Of a stretch of DNA of 64,000 bases, positions 17,808-28,381 are shown in pieces (position 1 is the first letter of the stretch; each line of letters opens with the position of its first letter). A model generated the notes under the pieces. The model did not search any database. It worked only from the letters and a program-made list of their open reading frames with translations, and was not told the DNA's origin. Source of the DNA: Salinicola peritrichatus (GTDB lineage Bacteria; Pseudomonadota; Gammaproteobacteria; Pseudomonadales; Halomonadaceae); assembly GCF_003206715.1 (NCBI RefSeq), contig NZ_PZJU01000008.1:273133-337132 (forward strand), given 5' to 3'. Both the position numbers and the translations under genes were made by a program.

Positions 17808-18379
17808 CGGCGCTTCCCTGGTCCCGCAGCGCGCCGTGTGCTTGCTCGCGCCGGTGCATTCGCCTCGTCGTGGCGACACTGGCCGTCGTCGGTTTCGCGG
17901 CACTGGCCTGGGCATCCTTCGTGTCGCCACTGCCGCGCTTCATCTACAACCCGTCCGACAGCGTGGCGGTCGGCTGGTATCGCGTCGACCCGCACACTCG
18001 CGACAGCGCTGCACCGCCTGTCGGGAGCCTCGTGCTGGTGCCACTACCGGCGGACGCTGCGGCATTGGCCGCGCGGCGCGGCTATCTGCCGTTGGGGATT
18101 CCGCTGCTCAAACCCGTGGCCGCCGTCGCGCCGCAGCGGGTGTGCGTCGTCGGTCACAGCGTGCGCATCGATGGCGTGCCGGTGGCGACGATCCTTCCCG
18201 TCGATCACCTGGGTCGGCGGCTGCCGTCCTGGCAACACTGCCGGCGCCTGCGGCCGGGAGAGCTGTTCTTGTTGAGCACCACCAATCCAGCGTCGTTCGA
18301 CAGTCGATATTTCGGGCCGGTTGCTACATCTAGCGTGGTCGGCATCGCGCATCCGGTTTGGCTGGAGACACGCCGATGA
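17804..18379 (+). CDS. traF: TraF-type S26 signal peptidase
   Basis: 191-residue membrane-anchored serine protease of the S26/TraF family, which processes the TrbC pilin in RP4-type systems. An N-terminal transmembrane segment (IRLVVATLAVVGFAALAWASFV, about residues 19-40) is followed by the catalytic serine in NPSDSVAVGWYRV. The probable catalytic lysine lies in LGIPLLKPVAAV, and the C-terminus has NPASFDSRYFGPV. ATGA overlaps with DUF2840 upstream and with the next frame downstream. Confidence 0.92.
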   Translation: MTALPWSRSAPCACSRRCIRLVVATLAVVGFAALAWASFVSPLPRFIYNPSDSVAVGWYRVDPHTRDSAAPPVGSLVLVPLPADAAALAARRGYLPLGIPLLKPVAAVAPQRVCVVGHSVRIDGVPVATILPVDHLGRRLPSWQHCRRLRPGELFLLSTTNPASFDSRYFGPVATSSVVGIAHPVWLETRR

Positions 18380-18819
18380 GGGCTGCCGATGCGTTGCGCT
18401 TCGTCGTGCCATCCGGCGTGTCGTTCGGCTGGCCGTCGCCGTGTCGTTGCGCATGTCGTGCGAGCGCATTCGCACTGTACATCGCGCAACTTCCGGTGAC
18501 GTTTTCCCACGTGCAGGCGTCTGGCCTCGAACGCGCCCGGCCAAGGGCTCTGCCCGCGTTCGCCGGCGCGCGGGCTGCAAGCGGCACCGCGCCGCCGGGC
18601 CGCCGAGGCCCGGAGCGACAGCGCAGGGCAAAGGCGGAAGGCAAGATAAAAGGTCGCGGCACAGGACCGCTTGAAAACCTTGTCTGCACATGGGGGTGGC
18701 GCGGCACGCGCCAGGGGGTGGCCGCGTGCCGCGAAAGTGCGCAATGCCGCATCGGCGCTGGCGAAACCGCGTGCTTCATCCGCTGGACTGCGATGGCCTT
18801 GGATGGAGTCGCCCCATGA
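18376..18819 (+). CDS. Doubtful gene between traF and relaxase
   Basis: An open frame of 147 codons overlaps traF and the relaxase gene by ATGA at both ends, which argues for a gene. However, its product is rich in Arg, Ala, Gly and Pro, has no recognisable domain and reads like translated GC-rich DNA. It also covers strong inverted repeats expected of an oriT. I list it as a possible small transfer gene; a non-coding oriT region is the alternative. Confidence 0.3.
   Translation: MRAADALRFVVPSGVSFGWPSPCRCACRASAFALYIAQLPVTFSHVQASGLERARPRALPAFAGARAASGTAPPGRRGPERQRRAKAEGKIKGRGTGPLENLVCTWGWRGTRQGVAACRESAQCRIGAGETACFIRWTAMALDGVAP
18697..18732. other. Candidate oriT inverted repeats
   Basis: TGGCGCG (18697-18703) and CGCGCCA (18707-18713) form a 7-bp hairpin with a GCA loop. 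Overlapping it, GCGGCACGCG (18701-18710) pairs with CGCGTGCCGC (18723-18732). The cluster lies about 85-120 bp before the relaxase start, a usual position for oriT. No nic site was identified by homology. Confidence 0.4.
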
Positions 18820-20777
18820 GCCAGCGCGACGATGATCGTTTCCGCCTCCGGCCCGGTGCGCCGAAACAGCGCGGCGATGCCTACATCAACAGGGTGCTGC
18901 GCCAAGCCAACAAGGCCGGTGCGAAGCTCGGCAAGGCGGCAGGCAAGGTCGGGCCGCGCCCCGGTGCCCGACTCGGGCGCGGCCATGTCGCAGCGCGCTT
19001 CGCTGGCCGGGGGCTTGGCGCCAACGCCCGACGCGTGACGATCAAGGCCCGACTGGTGAATCTGGCCAAGGCCGGGCCGCGTTCGACCGCCGCGCACCTG
19101 CGTTACATCGAACGCGAAGGCGTCGATCGCCAGGGCGGGTCGGGCCATGCCTACGGGCCGACGACCGATGATGCCGACCTCGAAGCGTTCAAGGAGCGCA
19201 GCGAAGGCGACCGCCACCAGTTCCGGTTCATCGTCTCGCCTGAAGACGCCGAATCGCTCGACGACCTGCGTACCTACACCCGGCACCTGATGTCACGCAT
19301 GGAGGCCGACCTGGGTACGCGGTTGGAGTGGGTCGCGGTCGATCATTGGAACACCGACAACCCGCACACACACGTCGTCCTGCGCGGCAAGGACGACACC
19401 GGCAAAGACCTCATTATCTCCCGCGATTACATCGCCGAGGGGATGCGCCTTCGGGCATCGGAGTTGGCGATCGAATGGCTGGGGCCGCGCACCGAACTGG
19501 AAATGCAACGCGCCATGCAGCGCGAAGTCGATCAGGAACGATGGACGGGGCTGGATCGCAGCTTGCAACGTGAGGCCGGCGTCGATGGCTTGGTGCGCGT
19601 CGAACGCTTCGCTGAACCTCGATGGCAACGCCAGCGACAGGCCCTGATCAGCCGCCTGCAACACTTGCAGCGCATGGGTCTGGCGACCGAGCAGAAGCCC
19701 GGCACCTGGGCCATCCACGCCAACGCCGAACCCACGCTGCGGACCATGGGTGAGCGCGGCGACATCCTCCGCACGATGCAACGCGCCATGAACGGCAAAC
19801 AACGTGAGCTGGCTGTGTTCCAGCCCGGGGATGATGGGCGCGCCATCGTCGGCCGCGTCGTTGGCAGAGGGCTGGCCGACGAGCTATATGACAAGGGCTA
19901 TCTGATCGTCGATGGCACCGACGGCAAGGCGCACTACGTCGCGCTGCCGCCGCGTGCGGAACTGGCGCAGTACCCAACCGGGGCGGTGGTGGAGGTGAAA
20001 AGCTCGGGTGGCGTGCGTGCCGCCGATCGCAACATCGCTACGCTGGCCGTCGACGGCGTGTATCGCACCGATCATCACCTGGCCGTCGCCCGAGGTCAGG
20101 CGATGCCAGACCGCGATCCGCGCGAGGTGGTGGCCGCGCATGTGCGCCGGCTTGAAGCCCTGCGCCGCGCCGGCATTGTGGAGCGCGAGGCTGAAGGCGT
20201 GTGGCGCGTCCCCAACGACCTGGCCGAACGTGGCCGCCAGTACGACACTCAGCGCCTGGGCGGCGGTGTGGCCGTGGCGCTGAAATCGCACCTGCCGATC
20301 GAGCGGCAGGCCCGCGTGATCGGTGCCACCTGGCTCGATCAGCGGTTAATCGGCGGTGGCAAGGAACTGGTTGATCTGGGCTTCGGGGCCGAGGTCAAGG
20401 ACGCGCTACACGAGCGTGCTGACTTCCTCGTCGAGCAGGGCTTGGCCGAGCATCGCGGGCAGCGCGTGATTCTCGCGCGCAATCTGCTGGCGACGTTGCG
20501 TGGGCGCGAGCTGGCACAGGCCACGAAAGACATTGCCGCCGAAACCGGGCTGGAGCATCGGCCCGTCGCCGATGGGCAGCGCGTGGTCGGCATTTACCGG
20601 CGCAACGTCATGCTCGCCAGCGGGCGCTACGCGATGCTCGACGATGGCATGGGCTTCTCGCTGGTGCCGTGGAAGCCGGTGATCGACCAGCGGCTAGGGC
20701 AGCAACTCGCCGTGACGGTGCGTGGCGTGGACGTGACTTGGGATCTTGGACGAATACGGAGCCTTGCGATCGGGTAG
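18816..20777 (+). CDS. traI: Relaxase / mobilisation nuclease (DUF3363 family)
   Basis: 653-residue VirD2-like relaxase that should nick oriT and pilot the transferred strand. A basic N-terminal region precedes the relaxase domain. The probable nucleophile is Tyr97 in AHLRYIEREG, and the metal-binding histidine triad is in VDHWNTDNPHTHVV (His177, His184, His186). The long C-terminal DUF3363 region (about 290-640) is typical of the Tn4371-type relaxase. I start at 18816 (MSQRDDDRFRLRPG), which overlaps the upstream frame by ATGA; the frame stays open upstream without conservation. Confidence 0.93.
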   Translation: MSQRDDDRFRLRPGAPKQRGDAYINRVLRQANKAGAKLGKAAGKVGPRPGARLGRGHVAARFAGRGLGANARRVTIKARLVNLAKAGPRSTAAHLRYIEREGVDRQGGSGHAYGPTTDDADLEAFKERSEGDRHQFRFIVSPEDAESLDDLRTYTRHLMSRMEADLGTRLEWVAVDHWNTDNPHTHVVLRGKDDTGKDLIISRDYIAEGMRLRASELAIEWLGPRTELEMQRAMQREVDQERWTGLDRSLQREAGVDGLVRVERFAEPRWQRQRQALISRLQHLQRMGLATEQKPGTWAIHANAEPTLRTMGERGDILRTMQRAMNGKQRELAVFQPGDDGRAIVGRVVGRGLADELYDKGYLIVDGTDGKAHYVALPPRAELAQYPTGAVVEVKSSGGVRAADRNIATLAVDGVYRTDHHLAVARGQAMPDRDPREVVAAHVRRLEALRRAGIVEREAEGVWRVPNDLAERGRQYDTQRLGGGVAVALKSHLPIERQARVIGATWLDQRLIGGGKELVDLGFGAEVKDALHERADFLVEQGLAEHRGQRVILARNLLATLRGRELAQATKDIAAETGLEHRPVADGQRVVGIYRRNVMLASGRYAMLDDGMGFSLVPWKPVIDQRLGQQLAVTVRGVDVTWDLGRIRSLAIG

Positions 20778-20909
20778 CTTCGTTGCTGTTCGCGATTCCG
20801 CGAGTCTCGTTTATGTGATTTTGATATGAGTTCTATCCAACTGGTGATATTTATTAATCAATAGCTGGACAATACATTTCTCCTCGTGACTTCGCGCCGA
20901 GGGTAATCC

Positions 20910-21999
20910 ATGAACCAGCGCATCTTCCGCAGATGCGGAATTACGATCATGGCAGGCATCGTTTGTGTTGTGCTGAGTATGGGCGCTATCGCGACTGCGG
21001 CCGATCGCGGTCCCTTGGTGATCCAAGAGCAAGGCAGTTTCGTTGTCGGCGGAACGGTCGTCAGTACGGCCGGCACCTACAACAACAATGCGCCGACCGC
21101 TGCGGGGCAGACCTTCCACGGCGACCATCTCTACGCCTTCTACCAGATCCCCCTGAATTCCAAGCCGCTGCCCCTTGTTATGTTGCACGGCGTCTACGAG
21201 TCGGGTCGCAGTTGGGAAACTACCCCTGACGGCCGAGAAGGATTTCAGACCCTTTTCCTGCGCCGGCATTTTTTCGGTCTACATCGGCGATCAGCCGCGT
21301 CGTGGCCGAGCCGGCAACAGCACAGTCGCTGCAACGATCGAGCCGACGCCCAACGACCAGCTTTTCTTCGATCAATTCCGTCTCGGCAAGTGGCCGAACT
21401 ACTTTGACAACGTCCAGTTCGACCGCAAGCCGGAGACGCTGGATCAGTTCTTTCGCGCCATCACGCCAAATACCGGCTCCTACGACGCTGGCGTCATTTC
21501 AGATGCGATGGCGGCACTGTTTGACAAAATCGGCCCTGCCATTCTCATCAGCCACTCCCAGGGTGGCGAACCTGGCTGGTTGACGGCGATCAAGAGCAGG
21601 AACGTCAAGGGCATCGTCACTCTTGAACCTGGCAGCGGCTTCATCTTTCCAGAAGGCGAGTTGCCCCCAGCGATGCCGAGCACGGCCGGCACACTGTCGC
21701 TCCAGCCTGTGCCACTCGCCGATTTCGAGAAGCTAACCCGTATCCCGATCATCATTTACTACGGCGACAACTTCCCAATCGAGCCAACCAAGGAGCGCGG
21801 GCAAGACAACTGGCGGGTTCGTCTCGCAATGGCAAAGCTGTGGGTCGAGACGATCGACAAGCATGGTGGCAACGCACAACTCGTGCATCTGCCGGACATT
21901 GGCATTCGCGGCAACACACACTTCCTGATGTGGGACCTGAACAACGTCCAGATCGCTGATCTCATATCGAAGTTTCTGGCCGAGAAGAAACTGGATTGA
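20910..21999 (+). pseudogene. Exported alpha/beta hydrolase, frameshifted
   Basis: Two frames together encode one alpha/beta hydrolase. The first part has a Sec-type signal peptide (ITIMAGIVCVVLSMGAIATAA) and LPLVMLHGVYESGRSWETTPDGREGFQTLFLRRH. The rest continues one frame over with FSVYIGDQPRRGRAGNS, the nucleophile elbow ISHSQGGEPGW and a C-terminal GNTHF histidine region. The frame changes at a run of six T (21269-21274); five T would restore it. It may be a real inactivation, a phase-variable tract or a sequencing error. It is the first gene of the oxidoreductase cargo. Confidence 0.8.
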
Positions 22000-22063
22000 T
22001 CCGGTGGTGCGCAATGCCGCGCAGGCGTTGCGTTCGCAGATCAAAGAAAAGAAAGGAGCTTGA

Positions 22064-23165
22064 ATGAGCCACGAAATCATCGACGAAACAAGGCGCGAGT
22101 TCCTCAGAAGCTCCGCGATCGTCCTCTCAGTTGCAACCATAGGAGTTTCTGCAATGACCACCACCGCAGCCGCAGCCGCCTTCGACTACAAGAAGCATCC
22201 GTTCACGCTGGTCTATGAGGGCGCGATCACGAAGAACGAGCCGGGAAAAGTCAATATCCACCCGGTCAACTAAGACATCAACGGCCTGAACATCGTCGCC
22301 AACGTCTATACGCCGGCCAACTATGATCCGAAAAAGAAGTACGCCGCGATTGTGGTCGCCCATCCCAACGGCGGCGTGAAGGAACAAACGGCCGGCCTGC
22401 ATGCCCATCGTCTGGCCGAACTGGGCTATATCACCGTCGCGATGGATGCGGCCTATCAAGGCGGGAGCGGCGGCAAGCCTGCCAGCGTGGACAAGCCGCA
22501 GTTCCGCACCGAGGATGTCCACGGCGCTGCGGACTTCATCACCCGCTATCCGGGCGTCGATCCCGAGCAGCCTGGGGCTGCTTGGCATCTGCGGTGGCGG
22601 CGGATATTCCTTGAATGCCGTCAAATCCGATAAGCGCTTCAAGGCGGTGGCGACACTGAGCATGTTCAACTCCGGTCACGTTCGCCGCAACGGCTTCGCG
22701 GAGTCGCAGTTGAGCACGATCCAGCAGCGCCTCAAGCAAGCCTCGGATGCTCGTGCACAGGAAAAGGCCGGCGGAACGATCCTCTACGCCGGCGACGCCG
22801 ACATGACCGACGAGCAGATTGCCGCGCTGCCGTTTGAGATGTACCGCCAAGGCTACGAATATTACTGGAGGACGCACGCGCATCCGGGCTCGACCTTCAA
22901 GTACACCACGAGCAGTCTGCTCGACCTGATGCGCTGGGACGCCACCGACCAGATCGAACTGATCGAGCAGCCTCTGCTGATGATTGCCGGTAGCAAGGCC
23001 GACAGTCTCTACATGACGCAGGACGCCTTTTCCAAGGCCACTGGCACGAACGACAAGGAATTGTTCCTCATCGACGGCGCCACGCACATCGAGACCTACT
23101 GGGTTCCAAAGTACATGGACGCCACCGTCAACAAGCTGACGGCGTTTTACGCGAGAACCTTATGA
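22064..23165 (+). pseudogene. Tat-exported dienelactone-hydrolase-like protein, broken twice
   Basis: The N-terminus carries a twin-arginine signal (ETRREFLRSSAIVLSVATIGVSA). A TAA at 22271-22273 stands where a tyrosine codon is expected (IHPVN-stop-DINGLNIVANVYTPANY). The same frame then continues to TRYPGVDPEQ, where a one-base shift near 22570-22575 moves the coding frame to LGLLGICGGGGYSLNA (nucleophile elbow GxCxGG). It continues through MIAGSKADS and DGATHIETYW to the stop at 23165. Without the two lesions it would be a YcjY/dienelactone-hydrolase-like exported enzyme of about 366 residues. Confidence 0.82.
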
Positions 23166-23217
23166 CCCTGCATACCGCGCGTCGATCCGCTCCAACGCTT
23201 CTGACTGGAGGACGTGG

Positions 23218-24021
23218 ATGACGAAGCCACCCATGAATCGCGAATTGAAGGTGGTCGCTCCTCCTGCCACCGTGCTGGTCGTCGGCGCGACCGGCAGCAT
23301 CGGCAGGCTTGCTGTCGCCGAAGCGTTCAGGCGCGGATATGAAACACGTGCCTTGGTGCGCGATCCGGCGCAAGGAAGGTTGTTCCCTGCCGGGGTACAG
23401 GTCGTCGTCGGCGACCTGACTCGTGCCGAGACCCTGCCTGAGGACGTCGCATGCGCCACCGGCATCGTCTTCACCCACGGCATCAGCGGCAATGACTCCA
23501 AGGGGGCCGAACAGGTGAACTATGGCGCGGTGCGCAACGTGCTGAGCGTCCTTGAAGCACCGGCACGGATCGCGCTGATGACCGCCGTCGGTGTCACCAA
23601 GCCCAGCGTCGGCCATGACTGGAAGCGTCGTGGCGAGCGGTTGGTGCGTGCCAGCGGGCTGGCCTATACCATCGTGCGGCCAGGCTGGTTCGACTACAAC
23701 GCTCCCGACCAGCACCGTCTGGTGCTGCGTCAGGGTGATACCCACTGGGCAGGTTCGCCGGCCGACGGTGTAGTGTCTCGTGCGCAGATCGCCCAGGTGT
23801 TGGTTGCCTCGCTGGCCTCGTCCGCAGCCAATCGCAAGACCTTTGAACTGGTGGCCGAGCATGGGCCAGCGACTGAGGATTTCGATGCGCTGTTCGCACA
23901 ACTGGCCGCCGACCCGCCTGGATCCATAGACGCGGTGCGGGACGTTGACAACATGCCGCTGGAAAAAGAGCCCGCACGGGTTCGCAACCAACTGGCCGCG
24001 CTGCGTACCGGCGATGAATGA
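23218..24021 (+). CDS. NmrA-like NAD(P)-binding atypical SDR
   Basis: 267-residue Rossmann-fold protein with VLVVGATGSIGRLAVAEAF (GxxGxxG motif, about residues 18-36), followed by YETRALVRDP and VVVGDLT. These are features of atypical SDRs of the NmrA/NAD(P)H-binding type. The canonical YxxxK is replaced by a later region (GHDWKRRGERLVRASGLAYTIVRPGWF). Such proteins act as quinone/NAD(P)H reductases or redox sensors. There is a good GGAGGA site upstream. It lies in the cargo operon after the damaged hydrolases. Confidence 0.85.
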   Translation: MTKPPMNRELKVVAPPATVLVVGATGSIGRLAVAEAFRRGYETRALVRDPAQGRLFPAGVQVVVGDLTRAETLPEDVACATGIVFTHGISGNDSKGAEQVNYGAVRNVLSVLEAPARIALMTAVGVTKPSVGHDWKRRGERLVRASGLAYTIVRPGWFDYNAPDQHRLVLRQGDTHWAGSPADGVVSRAQIAQVLVASLASSAANRKTFELVAEHGPATEDFDALFAQLAADPPGSIDAVRDVDNMPLEKEPARVRNQLAALRTGDE

Positions 24022-24048
24022 AATCTTGCGCGCAATCGGAGGAACACC

Positions 24049-24948
24049 ATGAAGTTCCTCGGGTGGTATCTGATGCTGTCGGGAGCGGTTTTGGCTCAAG
24101 GCGTAAGCATTCCACTTCACGCTCAAGAAAAGGCATCCACCGTGTCCGAACAATCCACGCCAGCCGCCGGTCAGCCGCCTACCCGTGCTCAGCAGTTGAT
24201 GGGCGACATCGACCCCAGGCTCGCCGAACTCACCGACAAGGTGCTCTTTGGAGATGTCTGGGAGCGTAAGCAGCTTTCCAAGCGCGACCGCAGCCTCATT
24301 ACCGTTGCCGCGCTCATCGCGCTCAATCGCCCCGATCAGCTTCGTTCGCACATGGCACTGGCCCTGCAGAACGGCGTGACCAAAGACGAACTGGTCGAGA
24401 CCATCACGCAGCTCGCCTTTTATACAGGCTGGCCCAATGCCGTTTCAGCCGTGCCGGTCGCGCGTGAGGTATTCGGGGCAGCAGATGCTTCGGCGAGTCA
24501 GCCCGGCCAGGGAGTGCAAGCTCAGGAGGATCGAACGATCACTGTGATGCACGCGGGCTCTCAGGCTGCCACACACGGATCTGCCGACCACTTCACTGGC
24601 TCGGTACAGGTGGACTCTCGGTTCCAGGCGAAGACGCCCGCACGCATAGGCGGGGCGACCGTGACGTTCGAGCCGGGGGCCCGAACAGCTTGGCACACGC
24701 ACCCGCTGGGACAGACGTTGATTGTCACGGCCGGCACGGGTCTTGTTCAGCAGTGGGGTGGCCCGGTTCAGGTCATCCAGCCCGGCGATGTCATCTGGAT
24801 TCCGCCAAGGGTAAAACACTGGCATGGCGCCACTCGCACGACGGGCATGACGCATATTGCGATCGCGGAAGCGCTGGATGGGAAGTCAGTCGATTGGATG
24901 GAGCCGGTGACGGATGCCCAGTATCCAGCGAGTCATCAGCCAAGGTAA
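24049..24948 (+). CDS. Exported carboxymuconolactone decarboxylase-cupin fusion
   Basis: 299-residue two-domain protein with an N-terminal Sec signal peptide (MKFLGWYLMLSGAVLAQGVSIPLHAQE). Residues about 45-140 form a CMD/AhpD-like helical domain (KRDRSLITVAALIALNRPDQLRSHMALALQNGVTKDELVE) without the AhpD CxxC pair. Residues about 180-290 form a cupin with metal-ligand histidines in AWHTHPLGQTLIV and VKHWHGA. Such fusions occur with aldo/keto reductases, SDRs and flavodoxins in stress or detoxification clusters. The substrate is unknown. GGAGGAACACC precedes the ATG. The 3' end overlaps the convergent LysR gene by 13 bp. Confidence 0.88.
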   Translation: MKFLGWYLMLSGAVLAQGVSIPLHAQEKASTVSEQSTPAAGQPPTRAQQLMGDIDPRLAELTDKVLFGDVWERKQLSKRDRSLITVAALIALNRPDQLRSHMALALQNGVTKDELVETITQLAFYTGWPNAVSAVPVAREVFGAADASASQPGQGVQAQEDRTITVMHAGSQAATHGSADHFTGSVQVDSRFQAKTPARIGGATVTFEPGARTAWHTHPLGQTLIVTAGTGLVQQWGGPVQVIQPGDVIWIPPRVKHWHGATRTTGMTHIAIAEALDGKSVDWMEPVTDAQYPASHQPR

Positions 24949-25829
24949 TGCAAAGCTTCGCGCAGCACCGTGAAGGCGGGCGAGCTTTGGCGCCTGCTTG
25001 GGTAGTAGAGGTGATAGCCCGAATATGGTGGGCACCAATCCGAAAGCACACGTATCAATCGACCCGCCTTGACGTATGCCTGGACAAGATCTTCGGGCAT
25101 ATAGGCCAGCCCTAGCCCCTTGAGCGCGGCGTCCAGACGCATGGCGATGTTGTTGAAGACGAGTTGGCCTTCGACACGCACTTTCAGCTCCTCTCCTTTC
25201 TTTTCGAACTCCCAGGGGAAGATACCGCCGTAGGTCGGCAGACGGATCGTGATGCAGTTGTGCCGGACGAGATCGCGCGGGGTCTTGGGCCGCCGATGCC
25301 GCGCGAAGTAGTGCGGAGAGCCGACTACAGCCATCCGCACGTCCGGCCCGATGCGCACCGCGATCATATCCTTGGCGACCTGTTCGCCCAGCCTGACGCC
25401 GGCGTCGTAGCCCTCGGCCACGATGTCCGTGAGGCCATAGTCCACGGTGACTTCGATGTGGATGTCCGGGTGTTGGAGCAGGATTTTCGCAAGCGCGGGT
25501 TGCAGGATCGTGATCGCCGGGTGTTCGCCGGCTGTGATGCGCAACCTACCCGCAGGCTTGTCCCGAAATTCGCTGAGCATCGCCAGCTCGGTGTCGATTT
25601 CCTCAAACCGGGGAGCGATCACTCGCAGCAGGTGCTCACCCGCCTCCGTCGCGGAAACGCTGCGGGTCGTGCGCGCTAGGAGGCGGACGCCCAGCCGTTC
25701 TTCGAGCTGGCGCATGGTCCGGCTCAAAGCGGGCTGTGACATACCGAGCTTGGCCGCCGCTCGGGTAAAGCTGCGCTCCCTCGCCACGACCGAAAAGATC
25801 GCAAGTTGGTCATAGCTCTCGGTGGACAT
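24936..25829 (-). CDS. LysR-family regulator of the redox cargo
   Basis: 297-residue LysR-type regulator. The N-terminal winged HTH is YDQLAIFSVVARERSFTRAAAKLGMSQPALSRTMRQLEERLGVRLLARTTR, and the C-terminal part is a periplasmic-binding-like effector domain. It is divergent from the first aldo/keto reductase with a 93-bp shared promoter region (25830-25922), the classic LysR arrangement. It is therefore the likely sensor controlling the downstream cargo genes. The effector is unknown. Confidence 0.92.
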   Translation of the reverse strand: MSTESYDQLAIFSVVARERSFTRAAAKLGMSQPALSRTMRQLEERLGVRLLARTTRSVSATEAGEHLLRVIAPRFEEIDTELAMLSEFRDKPAGRLRITAGEHPAITILQPALAKILLQHPDIHIEVTVDYGLTDIVAEGYDAGVRLGEQVAKDMIAVRIGPDVRMAVVGSPHYFARHRRPKTPRDLVRHNCITIRLPTYGGIFPWEFEKKGEELKVRVEGQLVFNNIAMRLDAALKGLGLAYMPEDLVQAYVKAGRLIRVLSDWCPPYSGYHLYYPSRRQSSPAFTVLREALHYLG

Positions 25830-25895
25830 TTATCCGCTCCAGTTATGAACCCTTTCCGATTATGCCGTCTAGTGTCACGAATCGTTGAGGTTTAA

Positions 25896-26912
<1,017 letters not shown>

Positions 26913-26969
26913 GCGTTTAGAGCGCACCACTCGGTGCCATCCGAAATCCATTACATCGAGAAGTATGAG

Positions 26970-27731
26970 ATGACCGCAGTTCTTGCAGGAAAGTCCATCA
27001 TCATCACCGGCGCGGACAGCGGGATCGGTGCGGCGGCCGCCCGACTGTTCGCCAAGGCGGGAGCCCAGTTGATTCTGGCGAGCCGGAATGCCGAGCGCGG
27101 CACGGTGTTCGCCAAGGAACTCGCCGATCAAGGAGCGACAGTGCGCTTCGTTCGCACCGATGTCTCCGACGAGGATGATGTTCGCGCGATGGTGGCCGCG
27201 GCACTGGAGAGCCACAACCGCCTCGACGGTGCTTTCAACAATGCCGGCATCGGTTACGCCGCCAAGCGGGTCCACGAGTTGGACCGCGCAGACTGGCAAC
27301 GCACGATCGATGTCAACCTGACCGGCGTGTTCCTGTGCATGAAGCATGAGATTGCCGCGATGCTGAAAACCGGCGGCGGCTCTATCGTCAACACGGGTTC
27401 GGTGGGAAGCGTTAGCGCCTTCCCTGTGGCACCCGAATACAACGCGTCGAAATACGGTCTTCTCGGGCTCACACGCAACGTGGCACTCGACTACGGCAAG
27501 GATCAAATCCGGGTAAACGCGCTGTTGCCCGGCGCGACCGATACACCACTGGTTCCCCAGCAGGCCAAGCTCAAGGGGCCGGAACATGCGATGCCGCATC
27601 CCATGTCTGTTCTCGGGCGGATGGCCACGGCCGACGAGGTCGCGCAAGGCGCGCTCTGGCTGCTCTCGGATGCAGCGTCCTATGTCACTGGCACGGCTCT
27701 GACCGTGGATGGCGGCTTCACCCTTACCTGA
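26970..27731 (+). CDS. Short-chain dehydrogenase 1
   Basis: 253-residue classical SDR: TGADSGIG cofactor motif (residues 13-20), NNAGIGYAA, catalytic serine region NTGSVGSVSAF and YNASK catalytic Tyr/Lys. The C-terminus SDAASYVTGTALTVDGGFTLT is typical of FabG-like members. The ATG at 26970 fits the family N-terminus better than a GTG 12 codons upstream. It lies in the cargo operon, 57 bp after AKR1. Confidence 0.93.
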   Translation: MTAVLAGKSIIITGADSGIGAAAARLFAKAGAQLILASRNAERGTVFAKELADQGATVRFVRTDVSDEDDVRAMVAAALESHNRLDGAFNNAGIGYAAKRVHELDRADWQRTIDVNLTGVFLCMKHEIAAMLKTGGGSIVNTGSVGSVSAFPVAPEYNASKYGLLGLTRNVALDYGKDQIRVNALLPGATDTPLVPQQAKLKGPEHAMPHPMSVLGRMATADEVAQGALWLLSDAASYVTGTALTVDGGFTLT

Positions 27732-27741
27732 AGCAACCGCA

Positions 27742-28335
27742 ATGACAACGCCTTCCGACCCATTTCGACGAACGATCATGACCGCACTTGCGACCCTGCC
27801 CCTGAGTGGCTTCGCGGCAACACCTGGCGCGGGCGGTGAGTTGCGGCGTGTCGGGTCTCGGACGCTGGTGGCCTACTTTTCCCGCTCCGGGAACACGCGG
27901 GTGATTGCGGGCCTGATCCATCGCTCGCTTCACACCGATCTGTTCGAGATCCGGCCCGCCACGCCGTATCCCGAGGATTACCTGGAAACGGTCGAGCAAG
28001 CGCGGCAGGAGCGTGATAGCGGTCGTGAGCGTGCCTTGGAGGCCATGGTCTCCAGCATCGAGGACTACGACACCGTGTTCGTGGGCTTCCCCATCTGGGG
28101 AGAGACCACGCCACCGATCATCCGCGCCTTTCTTTCCGCGCACGACCTGTCCGGCAAGACCCTGATCCCCTTCGTCACCCATGGCGGCTACGGCCTCGGA
28201 AACAGCCGATCCGTGCTTGCCAGTCATGCGCCGAAGGCCCGTCTGCTCAAGGGCTTCGTCATGGAGGCCGACCAGGAACGGCGCACGATGAACCGAGTGA
28301 ACGACTGGCTCAAGGACGTCGAAGTCAAGATGTAG
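27742..28335 (+). CDS. Exported flavodoxin-family protein
   Basis: 197-residue flavodoxin (PF12682-like). The FMN phosphate-binding loop is [10 protein letters not shown] (about residues 46-55), with [13 protein letters not shown] and [12 protein letters not shown] later. The N-terminus [27 protein letters not shown] has twin arginines and a short hydrophobic stretch, consistent with Tat export. That fits a cofactor-containing protein. The start at 27742, 10 bp after the SDR stop, is preferred over an upstream GTG. It is probably an electron carrier or NAD(P)H:quinone-type reductase for the cluster. Confidence 0.88.
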   Translation: MTTPSDPFRRTIMTALATLPLSGFAATPGAGGELRRVGSRTLVAYFSRSGNTRVIAGLIHRSLHTDLFEIRPATPYPEDYLETVEQARQERDSGRERALEAMVSSIEDYDTVFVGFPIWGETTPPIIRAFLSAHDLSGKTLIPFVTHGGYGLGNSRSVLASHAPKARLLKGFVMEADQERRTMNRVNDWLKDVEVKM

Positions 28336-28381
28336 CCGTCCTTCCAAACCTGTCGACACCGAACTCAAGAGGACATCATCC

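Noticed and set aside
20778..20909. Insertion sequence at the left cargo boundary
   Set aside because: No transposase, no terminal inverted repeats and no target duplication could be seen at either cargo boundary.
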